Assembly: GCA_020912385.1 (NCBI GenBank)
Contig: CP087207.1
Coordinates: forward strand, 1,736,001-1,800,000
Length of the DNA: 64,000 nt
Direction: 5' to 3'
Origin: Neofusicoccum parvum
Taxonomy: Eukaryota > Ascomycota > Dothideomycetes > Botryosphaeriales > Botryosphaeriaceae
The notes beneath the pieces are model-generated. The model was not told where the DNA came from. It did no database searches and saw only the letters and a program-made list of their open reading frames with translations. The position numbers and the translations under genes are program-made. This document shows, one piece after another, positions 42,380 through 53,499 of this stretch; position 1 is the stretch's first letter, and the number at the start of each line of letters is the position of its first letter.

Positions 42380-42990
42380 AAATGCCACCAAAGAAGTCCA
42401 GGCATGGGGCTCCCCTCAAGTCCCTTGGCACCCGTCACCGCGCCAGGAACGCCGCCGCAGCCAGGGTAGAGGCCCCTGCCCAGCTGGCTCACGCGTCGCG
42501 GAGCGCTTCCAAGATGACTATCCACAACATCGCGAGAATTTCTTCGCTTCGATGCGTGAAGGACTTGTCCCCATCTCCATCTGCCCTCCAGCGGACCATC
42601 AGGGAAAAAACGTACTCCACCCTCACTAGATTACCCTTTCAAATATGTGCTAACCGTCGAGATTCTAGGCCACATCACGCCGGCGCACAGTGGTGCGGAT
42701 CATCGCAAGCACCACTACCAGATGAAGGTCGGCTATGCCGGAAAGGCCATCAAGGTAGTTGGAGCTGGCGGGCATACACTCCATTTCCTCGTTTGTCAGG
42801 AAGCAGCGCAAGGTACGTCCTCGAGCATCAGCAACTACCAACACCGGCACTTCCTCTAGCATACGCTCAAGCTTCAATTGTGTCGTGCAATACACGATCT
42901 TTTGGAGCTTGCATACTGGCAGAGGCTGCTTCCTTTCCAGTAAGTCCTAGCAGACACCACATGTTTCCTCAAACCATTGTACAAGAGTCC
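42380..42990 (+). pseudogene. Coding-like fragments of unknown family
   Basis: A plus-strand frame starting MPPKKSRHGAPLKSLGTRHR is basic and resembles the N-terminus of a nuclear protein. Next to it a second frame reads ILGHITPAHSGADHRKHHYQ and MKVGYAGKAIKVVGAGGHTL. The frames do not join by clear introns. Weak evidence; listed because composition differs from random translation. Confidence 0.25.
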
Positions 42991-43920
42991 ACACTTTGAG
43001 ATGCCCTTGCTGACGGAATTTTCGCCTAGGTTCTTGAACGTGCTCGTATTCCTGCTCTATTCCTTCCGCTGAACGCCTCTGACGACCAACCTTGAAAGCA
43101 GATTTCTTAAGAGCGATCGGCTCCTGATCGAACATTTCTCCCAACCTCCACAGCAACCTCAGGGCGCCTGCGGAGTAGTCACGAATACATCTGGTCCGTG
43201 GCAGTACTTAGAGATACAAGACATTGGACGCTGACGTCCCCTCCGCGACAGGTCATGCTCATTTCAGCATGCGCCTCTTCCGCACCGCCGCTATGGCGGT
43301 TGCGTCTTGCGCTTGGACGGAGGTTCGTGTATAATTCAAACTCTGCTGAAGGAGGGACTACATGCTAATGGTGTACAGCCCCAGTTCTTCTTTTGGAGAC
43401 AGGGTATCCTGCTGTTGGCGCCCCTGGCGTCTGAGCGCCCACGCGGGCTTTTCCGCTACCGGGCATGCTTGCCTCGGACAGCCCGAGCCGGCGCCTCGCT
43501 GTCAGAGGAGTGGGCAGAGGTGGAGGCGATGGGATGGCGGAGAGTAAGTGTGTCCGAGGGAAACAGTGTGGTAGATGACGATGGGCTTCAAGTATGGGAT
43601 CTGTATCGGTTCGACTGGACGCTACTGGTACCATGCAAAGACTTAGCGTTAGGTCCTGAGCGTCTGAATTTACTACTTTGCCCCGTAGGCCTCCGGCCAC
43701 TCTAACAACGCCTGTGAACAGTCTAGCATTCCTCAGGATAGCACCACGAAAGCAAAGTCGACTATCGGTAGCGGGAAGATGCTTGAACTTATCGTCCTCG
43801 GTTTCACTTGGTTCTGACAGCACTGTGCGAGGAATACCAGTAAGTCGCTTCGTCCTCCTCACGAGATAAAGAAGAAATACTTATCATTCTACAAGCACAC
43901 ACGTACTATGGTATGGCCAT

Positions 43921-44227
43921 ATGAGAATCATCCTGCAAGCGTTCGATATCGTCTCCGAGCGTGGTGTTCCAAAGAACCACAAACCTTTATACCACATGAA
44001 CGCCGGCTCCATCGCCAAGGACATCAAGAGTCTCAAGACCACCATTGATGGGCGCCTGTTCCACTTCATCGACAGAGTTTCATTGCTCTCCCGACACCAA
44101 TTTCTTCAACATTGTGAAGAGAATCCAGGTTCTGACCGTGGAAATGATCGGGCAGCTGCGCTTTGGCAGAACCCCAAGGTCTTTCGAAGCTAGCAAGGAT
44201 GGCTTCGAGGACGTCTCTGAAGAATGA
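43921..44227 (+). pseudogene. Gene fragment with a frameshift
   Basis: From an ATG at 43921 the frame reads MRIILQAFDIVSERGVPKNH, KPLYHMNAGSIAKDIKSLKT and IDGRLFHFID. The coding pattern then continues in another frame as DTNFFNIVKRIQVLTVEMIG, QLRFGRTPRSFEASKDGFED and VSEE, stopping at 44227. The switch falls near 44070-44090 and no intron fits. I do not recognise the family. The antisense frame (44066-44515) is open over the same stretch and is considered a shadow. Confidence 0.35.
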
Positions 44228-46139
44228 AGGGAGCGCTTCGAACCATGTGGGCGTGACTGTTGAATTCGGGCGGATTGACAGACCTCGGCAAGCTCGGCAC
44301 AGGCAAGATGAAGCGGAGCTGTAGAGTTCGTGCAGGTGGAGGTGTTCGGCACTGAGAGATGAACTCCGTTTCCTGGCCCTGGACTTGATCAGTAAGATGT
44401 ATTCTGCGATATCAAAGCCTTCGCAAGCTAAGATTTGTAGCCTCAGATACCCGACGAGTAGATGTCGCATGCCGAAGACCTGTGCGCGTCGCGCTCGACC
44501 CGGAGCCGGATCCATCGCTTCAACCTTCTACCAACCGAGCAGCAGCCTATCCTGACACATGTCCCCCATCGACAACCATGCAATCTTCCGCCCGTTTCCT
44601 GCTTCTGCAGAGCATAGTTCGCGCTCGCAGTGGGCTCCAGCCAGTCAACGCCAGTCAGACAACAGCGGCGTCGATTTCCACGGACAATTTGCACAGCGTC
44701 CATGACTCGGTAGGTCTCTTTCGCTGAGCCTCACAACACTTCCGGTAGGTCATTCCCAGAGCTTTTTCCCCGCCCGAAGATCTGGCTTGACGCCAGGTGC
44801 TGACAGTGCCTTCAGCGAGCCACCTGCGCTATCTCCTCCATTCTTCCACGCTCTACCCCCTTCTGCCATCCTGTCAGGCTGCTAAGCTCCGCAATTGCGC
44901 ATCCGTCGTTGCACGAGCAGCGAAACTTTTTCATACGCGGGCCGCAAGGACTCCTCTAGTTACAATGTCACGCAGCGCCGATTGGCCAGACGCTGGAGTC
45001 TGCACCCCAGCCCCCGCTACCTACGGCTTCCCTTCAGAACAACCTCCTTTGAGCATTTCAGTTCGGCTCTTCTGCATCTCGCAGTGCTCATCGCGCAGCC
45101 GCTACCTACTCTTCTTCGACTGGTTACCCCAGGTTGTCTCTTCAAGTGGATCACGATCCACACGCCTTCGCAGCCCAACAACTCCGCCAAGCAGCCTCCC
45201 GCAGCTTCTGTTGGCAACGACCTGGAGCCCTACAATCCCTCTATATCCTCGAAACAAATCCTGCATGTGATTCATAACATCTGTCGCGTCTGACAGGGCT
45301 GATTAGCTCTACGTTTTGCGTCATGCCATCCTTTCAGACAGAATTTACTCCGCACACCAAGCCGCGGTACCGTTTCTGCGATAAGTTCAGAGACTGACGG
45401 GGAAAGGAGCTATCAACACCCCCAGACCATCTCTATTCGGTACGGGCAACGTTCGGGCGCTAGCCAGCCTCCATTGATCATCAAGGGCTACTCCACGCTG
45501 GCAAATAATAGCCCGCCGATCAGCCACCATCAGCGGTACTCCATGTCTCAAAGCAAATTTTGTGTCCCGGAAGTTCATAACCAGGAAGGCTTTTGCAGCC
45601 CGTCAAATGAGGAGAGAATATCGGTTGGCCCGCGCCCACACGTTCCAATGGGGTTGCATTCTACAACCCGCCCATCCATCGTCGACCAAGAGCGAGAGGT
45701 CGGCACGTCATCTTGGCCACAACGCTTTCGAGATGAGCCACGTGAGAAGACACGTAGCCTCAGCCACGCTTAAAGCTGTGCCCCGCGACTCTCGTGACAC
45801 TGGCGACAGACGCTGCCCATAGCCAATGGTCAGTCACAAGGCTCTCGTGGTATCTTGGCATTGCGAGCCCGGGAATAACACCATATCAACCCCTTCAAGA
45901 GTCTGTCCAACGCAGACAATCACACATCTGAAGCATACGGATGCTTGAAGCTATTGCTCCCAAGTTTCACTTTTTGGACCTGTCCCTTTGGCATCGCCAA
46001 AACTTTTGCTCTACTTTTCCCTCGGTCTGGGAAGTGGGCTCCGCTAACCTGCCCCCCGCGGCTGTTGTTCTTTCTGGCTCACCCCAAATCTGAGCCATGG
46101 AGCAGAGTTGGATGTTGCTATTGCCTATCGCCACAAGAT
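44228..46139. other. No supported gene
   Basis: Contains a short frame from 44578 (MQSSARFLLLQSIVRARSGL) that looks like a mitochondrial presequence, but it ends at 44727 without a mature domain. Other frames overlap and are not convincing. Confidence 0.35.
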
Positions 46140-47095
46140 GATGATGCTGGCCATCGCTGCCTGAATCGTGGTAAGGAAGGTGGCATCGAGTACAACTTCC
46201 TCCAAGCCCACGTTGCTAAGCATTCGGACATCTGGGTGTATGGCATGCGGAAGTGGGAAGTGGCTGTCTTTGTCTTTACTGCGGTGCAGAAAACGGAGCC
46301 CGTTTTCGTCTACCAGGCGAAGAAGGTCTGGCGTTTCCTCGTGCACGAATTCAAGCATTTCAGAGCTCCCGGTGTCACGTCAGGCGTGGACACTAAAGAA
46401 TTCTTCGCAGGATTACTGCCTTCGTGGCGCGTCGGCGGTACGAATGCTCGGGAACGTGCTGTCCCTTGTCCTACCGATTGAGCTAGCGGGGACGGGTCGC
46501 GCTTGCGGATGCTCGTCTTCCGGCAGGAATTTGCCACCCGGGAGCATAAACCTGTGTCTCCCAAGCAGCTTCATGGTTTCCTTGAAACGTACGACATTTC
46601 GCAATCTGCTGAGGATCCATTATTCGAGCGTCAAAATTGGCCCGGCTACGACCCCGAAAGGCAGAACAACCTGATCCAGGAGGAGAAAACTAAATTCTTC
46701 TATCTGGAAAAGCCTTTACGCAGTTTTCTACTTTCCTCCTATTGTTCGGGTGGTCCACCCTGCAGTTTTTTATACTCTTTCTCTCGTTCGGAGAGGCCAT
46801 GCTCGATGCATGGATCGATGCTGCATAGCATCTTTGAATCAGTGATGGTAAATTCCATCATTCTTTCAAGATGGCGGTCGATTGCATGTCTGGCGGGGCA
46901 TTGGACCGCTCTGAAGGAGTACAAAGACAGCTTTTACGAGAAGAAGTGCCCCTGCCGCAACTACGAGTAGGAGGCGTACAAGGCCAGACGCGAGAGGCAG
47001 GACGCGGAGCGCAAAGCATACGAGCAGAAAAAGCGCCGCGAAGCTACTGACGCGGAACACGGCGAGTTCGGCACCCCCGGGTTCACCAAAGCATG
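46140..47095 (+). pseudogene. Broken multi-exon gene, part 1
   Basis: Consecutive plus-strand pieces look coding but are split by stops: GIEYNFLQAHVAKHSDIWVY, KWEVAVFVFTAVQKTEPVFV, YQAKKVWRFLVHEFKHFRAP and VDTKEFFAGLLPSW. Then, in another frame, come SPKQLHGFLETYDISQSAED and PLFERQNWPGYDPERQNNLI. Finally HWTALKEYKDSFYEKKCPCR is followed by a TAG (46968-46970), and a charged helix (EAYKARRERQDAERKAYEQK) resumes in the same frame to a stop at 47095. The restored reading across the TAG is the clearest sign of decay. Family unknown. Confidence 0.45.
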
Positions 47096-47159
47096 AACGT
47101 AGGTCCATACCCCTTTCGCCCAGCCAAAACAATGAAGAGCTGTTCTAATATATCTCAGT

Positions 47160-47582
47160 AGAGTGAAGGCCACAACGAGCAGGAGGCTCGCGAAGATATT
47201 TCGCGCACCAGCGAACGACTTTTGTCTTCCTCCTCTCTCTGTCGAGGTTGTCGAGGTTGAGATGACCGGAGAGACCCGGAATCTGGCAAGAATCTGGAGG
47301 AGAAGGCCTATGTTCAAACTGATGTTGACCAAGATGGCATTCCGCCTAAGCAGCGTTCCCCCTACGACTATGGCGGCAACCCGTCTGCCCACTTTAGAGA
47401 CATCGAGATCAACCATGACGAGTGCGTAAGCCTGCTTGCCAACGTTGGTGTCTGATATCCTTTCGGCTTTGACCAACCTGAGGATCTGGAGCTCATTGAA
47501 AACCAGAAATGGCCGAAGAATGGATCACAAGGACCATGGAGTGCTCCAGCCAAGAGAATACGACTAGCCACGGCGGAGGCAT
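47160..47582 (+). pseudogene. Broken multi-exon gene, part 2
   Basis: Plus-strand pieces in one frame: SEGHNEQEAREDISRTSERL, a stop near 47258, then DPESGKNLEEKAYVQTDVDQ and GIPPKQRSPYDYGGNPSAHF. After a further stop, FDQPEDLELIENQKWPKNGS and PWSAPAKRIRLATAEA appear in a different frame. It is polar and disordered in character and may belong to the same decayed gene as the preceding piece. Confidence 0.4.
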
Positions 47583-48059
47583 GAGTCTCCGTGTCCCCTT
47601 TGCGCGAGATCGCCGCCCTATGCATTCTGGGCCTCCACCGCTCTGAACTCTATAAACCCACTAAACTCATTTTCTTCAACACCGACAAACACATCTGCGC
47701 AATTCTGTGGGTTTCAGTCAGATGTCTGGAACAGATGACTGCGTTGTTCTGGCCTTTGACTTTTATGCGGTTCTTATTCTTCTTCTCGATCATTTGACTT
47801 TTCGGCGGAGAGAAGCAGATGAAGAGACTGCGTAGCAATTCGGCATGAAAGTGCTGTTCAGCACGAAGGTATGTTGGAGAGCAGCGATGCGAAGCTCTCG
47901 TGATGTTATAGAGACTAATAAGCCAGTTGGCTTAGTCGTAGGAATACGTTCTGGTTTCTCTAGTACGCTCATGAGCCCCCGACCGCTGCCATTGCGACAA
48001 CACCAGCACCCTCTCACTGAAAGAGTACTCGTCCGTGGGTGGCATTCTCTTTCAGCGTA

Positions 48060-48332
48060 GAGAGGTACCGCAATATCACCTCCATTCCCTACCCACGAAC
48101 AGCTCGCCGTATGGCCGCGGCTCTCCTCTTGCCTACAGCCCAGTGAGCGGTTCCGAATCGCGGGACACCCCATACGGACAGCCGAATGGATACATGCCGT
48201 CTCCCTCGTAGCCGGATGGTACAGGATGAAGATGAAGACGAGGACGGAGACGGAGACGGGGAGGACGAAGACGAAGGCGAGTCCTCGTGCGGAGATTGTG
48301 ACCCGAGTGAGATTGAAGACGAAGCTGACTAA
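48060..48332 (+). pseudogene. Broken multi-exon gene, part 3 (Ser/Pro and acidic pieces)
   Basis: One frame reads NSSPYGRGSPLAYSPVSGSE and SRDTPYGQPNGYMPSPS, then a stop. A neighbouring frame follows with a strongly acidic run (VQDEDEDEDGDGDGEDEDEG) and CGDCDPSEIEDEAD before a stop at 48332. Acidic and Ser/Pro stretches like these are typical of disordered nuclear proteins. The two do not share a frame. Confidence 0.35.
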
Positions 48333-48585
48333 TCGGGGCAGGCTCTCCCCCAGGGTGTCCATGTCCTCGGTGGTCTCCACAAGCTTCAGCAGTGGTGCCC
48401 ACCGGCTCTCGAGCCGTTCCGCAAAAGCCATTGGTAGAACTTTATTCGCTGGTCCTGCCTCGTTGGCATTATCCCAAGTCCTACGAGTCTACTTTCCCCG
48501 TGGTTTGGGGAATGTGGTCTAGCTCTCCCTCTACGGTAAGTTCAAGGTCAGGACGTTGAGCATGACTCTATTGTGGTGTTGATTA

Positions 48586-48942
48586 GTGGCAGTCAATGAT
48601 GATTGGGGGGAGCCTGCCTTCCATCATCCGTATTCGATGTTGCGGAAGAGTACGGCCTCTCTGCCGGCGGAAAGTTCACGACCGTTACCATCGACACCAT
48701 CCTTTACGCTGAAGGAATCCACCTTTCTGAACAGCAGCTTCGCGCCGTGCAGGATCTACGTCATCAAGATCGATGTCGACGGTACCGAAGCTGCCAAGAT
48801 TCAGACGGCATGGAACAAGTTGTCAACGAAAGAGAGGCGCCTAGTCATCGAGAACAGTTGCGATGGCGACCCCATCACAATCTACTGCGAAGACGTTTGG
48901 AGACGGTGCTATGGCCACATCGACGTTTGCCATGCTGCGTAA
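48586..48942 (+). pseudogene. Coding-like fragment of unknown family
   Basis: A frame of 118 codons whose C-terminal half reads like real protein (YVIKIDVDGTEAAKIQTAWN, STKERRLVIENSCDGDPITI, YCEDVWRRCYGHIDV). The N-terminal half is Ser/Pro-rich and less convincing. A splice acceptor near 48590 is possible. No family is recognised. Confidence 0.3.
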
Positions 48943-49453
48943 ATCCTCCGCCTCTTCTATTTGAAGCACCACCGATGCGACACTGGCCACGGAGGTTTTC
49001 CACCATAGCCGCCGCAAACTCTGCTTGTTTGGGAAGAGCAGTGCAGTCATACTTACTGTTATCTCATTGTTGGCACTGCCGTAAACGTTTATTCAACCTG
49101 TACTTCTCTCCGGGAGAAGTGGTACGGTTCCATCTTCTCCATCGGGGGTCTTCCTTCTCGATTAGTCCAATTTCCATCTGACGAGCATGGCTGGATCTCG
49201 ATGTTGATCGTCACATCCACACGAGGATGTTGGCGATCGCTGCCTACATCATCATGGCAGGCGACAATGAGTACCGATGTTGTTCGGCGCCGTCCGGCGT
49301 TGTCGACGAGCTGGAGGCTAGCGGTGTGCCGTCTGGCCGCAAATGGAACAATCAACCGACGGTTGCTGGGAGGTCCCCATCCAGACCATCTTCATGTAGC
49401 CCGCACAGATCGAGGGTGACAGATGACGCCCTCTTCGGAGGTCAGCAACGCCA

Positions 49454-50166
49454 TTGCTACGTCTCGCGCGAACAAGAGGGGGATTTGACGGGACCACTCC
49501 ACACTCCCGCGACAACAGCCCACACAACAAACCCCCCAAAGAGGCAATACTCCAGCAGCTACAGCACCAAATCTTCAGCCACAAGGACGAAATCGATACT
49601 CTACCCTTCCGTCCATCCTCCCGGCCCGGTACTCCCGAGATGCGCCGTGACTTTGCCGAGACATTGCAGAAAACGGTCCACGAGGTCCCAGGAGAGCGGC
49701 GACATCTAGCCGCACTACGGCGTCCACCAGATGCCGGATCCAATCATCATGTCCACTACTTCAACCAAGCTGCCCTGTCACCGGGGCCTGCCGCGGTCGT
49801 GACCGGGACCGCAAGCATCGTCACCACCGGTGCCGCCGTGGACGGGCTGCAAGAGAAGACCGAGAAATGGGGGAAGCGAAGAGGCAAAGGTCAGCTCGAC
49901 AACCACGCCACCACCAACTCCCAGGACGTGAGTCGGACGGAGGCATTGTTTGGAATCAAGCTTGAGCCACACCATTGCTTTTTTCTGCACGTAGAGCAGA
50001 CGTGCCCTCGAAGCGCGACGTGGTGGGACTGCCCGCCCCGCTGAACTTTCTCGGAATGTTTAGAGTTGGCTGGCACAACGACGAGCGAACGCGCTCGTTC
50101 TCTTTCCGGTTGGAGGAAGGGCGTCTTCGGGACGGGGTGTGGTTCAAGGTGTTGGGAAAAAGGTGA
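49454..50166 (+). pseudogene. Hypothetical protein gene, two coding-like exons
   Basis: First piece: PPKEAILQQLQHQIFSHKDE, RRDFAETLQKTVHEVPGERR and GLQEKTEKWGKRRGK. Second piece: VPSKRDVVGLPAPLNFLGMF, RVGWHNDERTRSFSFRLEEG and RLRDGVWFKVLGKR, stop at 50166. A weak donor (AAAG|GTCAGC) and an acceptor ending GTAGAG would join them in frame (GK-ADVPSK), while the stronger donor GTGAGT nearby would not. A run of A before the stop could also hide a frameshift, since GDSDSDDY with a following GTAAGC donor lies in the next frame. It may be intact or newly decayed; no family is recognised. Confidence 0.4.
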
Positions 50167-50209
50167 TTCCGACTCCGATGATTATGTAAGCTTTTTCCTG
50201 TGTGGATTG

Positions 50210-51760
50210 GCTGCTGTTGAGAAATTGAAAAGGTGGAGGTTCATCATGTAAGAAAGACGGAGGAGATGAAAGACGTGAGAGGAACTTGGAGGAAGAAGAC
50301 TGAGAAGACTCTGGGATTGTATCGGAAAAGAATTGTAAGGAAAAGATCATGGAAAATGATTATCCTTCAGAAATCGGCCGAGATAGTGAGTATCATGTGC
50401 ACATGACAAGATAGGAGAAGAAAGAAGTTTCCAAAGAACTTGGAGATGACTGAGAAGATAAGTGGCCCGGCGAAGTGCGAAGACATGGATATGACTAACG
50501 TTTGGAAATGCAGGATATCAACGAGACTGCGAACGTTGACGAGGATCCTGACGCTAAAGATGAGAAAGATTGTAAGAAACCGCAAGAGGAGATGCAGAAG
50601 GAATATCCGTAGAGGATCTACTGACGACATACGCGAAGAGGTAAACGACAGCCGATCCGGAGTGGTGACCAACCAGAAATCAGACATTTCTGAAGACCGA
50701 AGAAAAATTACCCATCACTGAAACTTCAGCTCAGGTAATGACGGTCTGGAATGATGAAACGGAAAGACTCGTAGAAGCGGGAACGAACAACAACAAATTC
50801 GGAGGGAGAACCAGGACGACGTGCGGAGACTCGCGAAATGAACGGACTTCACAGCTTATGCGGCAGGACGAAGAACTGACTTCAAAAGGAATTGCGAGGA
50901 ACCCGGAGAGACAAGGAATTAAGGATAGGAGAAAGATATGAGAAGCGTTGATAAGGCGGAAATGGCGGATTCAAGAAGAAAGGAAACGATGACTTGAAAA
51001 GACTTATGAAGCAGAAGAGTTAACATGGGAGGATGAAGAGCACTTTCAAGACGGAGAATGGAAAAGACAAGACAACTAACACGAGAGCGAGACGATATTG
51101 AAGATGAAGAACAAGAGAATTGAGCAAGACGACATGCAGGAAACAGGTTGAAGAGCAAGCTCCAAATCCGAGACAGAGTGGGAAGACTCGTCCGATAGAG
51201 CTTTGTAAGAGAGTCCTGCGGGAGATTCAGAGGAGGATCTCAAGGGAGACAGAAAAGGGTTTTGAGGAAGGAAATACGAAAGCCGATGAGAAAACTGACT
51301 GATGAGAAAGAAGAAAGCAATGAGGACTCGCGGAGGCAGAGAGAAGTCCGTTGGAGAGAGCACTGGCGTCAACCACCCAATTGTGCAGTGCTCTCGAAAT
51401 TGAAGAAAGGCGTGACTGATGAAGGAGAAGAGCAAGGAAGACTGACGTGGTTCGAGGAAGAGGAAAAGACTGAGAAGACTGCGTGGAAGGGCAAACTTGG
51501 ATAGACTTGACTTAAGTGGAAGAGAAAGCTGCGGAAGAGATCAAAGCGGATGGAAGTCTGGGAAGGGAAAGAGCCTGGAAGGTGACTGAGAGTGGGGATT
51601 GGAAGTAGAAATGGACTTTGGAGGCATCGCCAACTAATCTGGAGATCTCGAGCTCACCAGGGAGAAGGACGCGGGGAACTTGGACGCGACAAACAACGGA
51701 ACAACTATCAAGCGTAAGGCAACGGTGAAAAGGGCCTTCCATGACAAATTCGTCTGAATT
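50210..51760. other. Purine-rich, strand-asymmetric tract
   Basis: For about 1.5 kb the plus strand is dominated by A and G (GAAGAAAG, GGAGGATG, GACTGAGAAGACT and similar), with very little C or T. The motif ACTGAGAAGA recurs (near 50303, 50447 and 51467). All three plus frames give Lys/Arg/Glu-rich pieces broken by stops, for example INETANVDEDPDAKDEKDCK. It could be a decayed gene for a charged repeat protein or a non-coding low-complexity tract. It ends just before the 3' end of SEC22. Confidence 0.7.
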
Positions 51761-51849
51761 TGAAAAGTGCTCCCTCGATCGGGGAGACTATGATTATAAA
51801 CACAGGATGATCGAAGTAGAAAGGCCGTACCGACGCCTATGCTATGCAC

Positions 51850-52768
51850 TCAGAAGAAGCGCCACCAGATGAAGACGATCATGATGAATGCAATACCGCC
51901 AATGGGGCCGTACTGTCCACGGGTCAGCATCACAGGGGCACGAAAGCGTGCCAATCTCCGAACGGACTCACCTGTTTCAGCAGCAGCTCCCAGTTGATCC
52001 TGACAGCTGCCTTGCGGTATTTCCTGCTGTCCTCCCGGAGGCGACTGCTCATGTCACCCATGCGCTCGAGACTGTCGCCTCGGTATAGCAAGTCCTCAAT
52101 GTTCTTCGTCATCACCTTTGTGACATCCTTCAGCTCGTCGTTCAGCTTGTCGAGGTTTTGGGTGGCCCTGCTATCTTGGTACGTCTTCTTGGTGCGCTGG
52201 ATGAAGGTATCGAATTCGACGAAGGCGTATGGACGGCAGGTGGCAGCAAGGTACTGCTGTGAGGGGTATGTGGTGGTGAACTCCTGCTTGATGTCGGAGA
52301 GGAAGGTGAAGGCAAGCTTGCGGGGGTAGGAGCGGTCGCAGATGCAGAGGAAGATGAGGGCGTCGTCGATGAGGTAGCTGCGGGCGCGGTCAGCGGAGGA
52401 CCACGAGCGGAGTGGCAGGGCGCGCATACTGAATGGTGAAGTGGCCGCCTTCTATGCTGGCCTGGGGCTCGGAGTTGCGGTTCACACGGCGGAGGATCTG
52501 CTTGACCTTGCCCTTCATCTCGACAAGCTCGGTTTCCGACTGTAGCGGCACGGAAGGTCAGCGCAAGGCGCGGCGGGGTGCGAAGAGGGGCAAACGGTAC
52601 CTGTTCATCGTCGACGGAGGCGGCCAGGATCAGGCCTGTTGTGGATCAGCATGCGCGTTTGCAGGGAGGCGTCCTGCTGGGGGATCGGCAGCGGAGCTTG
52701 GTGTTGGACATGTGTCCGGACGGGGGCGGCGTACCGTCCAGCCGCGCTATCTGCGTGGACCTGATCAT
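51850..52768 (-). CDS. SEC22: Vesicle SNARE Sec22
   Basis: R-SNARE of ER-Golgi transport. It sits on vesicles and ER membranes and pairs with Q-SNAREs for fusion. Five exons (52768-52735, 52635-52601, 52539-52430, 52377-51972, 51912-51850) give 215 residues, against about 214 in yeast. The longin domain starts MIRSTQIARLDGLILAASVD and runs through HYLIDDALIFLCICDRSYPR KLAFTFL. The synaptobrevin coiled coil contains DVTKVMTKNIEDLLYRGDSL, with the zero-layer Arg in LLYRGD. The last exon adds the tail anchor YGPIGGIAFIMIVFIWWRFF. The two tiny 5' exons are fixed by phase and by the conserved N-terminus. It is divergent from the ASX-homology gene across 731 bp. Confidence 0.94.
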
Positions 52769-53499
52769 GTTGATGCTGGGTGGCGCTTGGAGGGCGCATC
52801 AACAGTCGTGTGGAGGAAGCACAGAGGAGTTGTTACGGGAAGAAGAGCTGCAGCTGGGTGGTGGGCAGAGGTCGGCGGTTTGGGGAGGGCGTGGAAGGGC
52901 GTGCGCTCGGATCGGCTTCCCAGGCGCAACGTCACAGCCGACCAAGGCACCACACCAGCGACAATTCTGCTGCCTGCTGTGCCATTGTTCGCCGAATCAC
53001 CACTGCGCACGGGTTGCTGCTACTCGATTCAGTCAGTCTCAGGTGTTAAGAATGTCGGTCAGCTGCTGAGACGACCAGGAGCCCGCGACCACGGATGGGC
53101 ACGCTTCAACGCTGTGCGCGTTGAGATTCTTGGCGCGTCTTTCACGTCGCCGCCTTGCATTTCGGCCAGCTGCAGGGACAGCGAATCCTGAGCCATCAAA
53201 CACCCGGACGTGTGAGACTCCGCCCCCCGGCATGGACGCTTGGAATCAGGAGCCGGTTTGATTCTCTGGGTTCTACATAAAGAGCGGGTCCCCAGCGTTG
53301 GCCAGGAAGCTCTCAGCAGCCTGACATATCCCTCCCTCCGCCGCAGCGCTCCATCGAGGCACCGCCCCAATTCTAAGCATATTCAAACGCCGAGGAAGCC
53401 CTACGACCTGTTCTCTGATGAAGAGGGATCCAAGGTGAAACCAGCTCGGGAAAGGATTTAACCACGTGACACGCTCGTTCAGGTGGATTCCAACGGGTG
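52769..53499. promoter_or_regulatory. Intergenic region between SEC22 and the ASX-homology gene
   Basis: Shared upstream region of two divergent genes. It contains a short coding-like stretch (TPRKPYDLFSDEEGSKVKPA, about 53389-53448) that might be a 5' exon of the next gene. The only good donor (AAG|GTGAAA) joins out of frame to the visible acceptors, so it is not annotated as an exon. Confidence 0.35.

Noticed and set aside
44066..44515. Minus-strand frame of 149 codons opposite the fragment at 43921-44227
   Set aside because: Partly protein-like, but the plus strand gives a better helical pattern. Both cannot be right and neither has a recognised family.
46445..46510. Minus-strand segment resembling a tRNA D-arm (GCTAGCTCAATCGGTAG)
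   Set aside because: The T-arm GTTCGAATC motif and a pairing acceptor stem are missing, and the anticodon arm pairs poorly. At most a tRNA relic.
38000..51000. A second biosynthetic cluster in the right-hand accessory region
   Set aside because: Only broken fragments of unknown families; no enzyme, transporter or regulator domain could be recognised.
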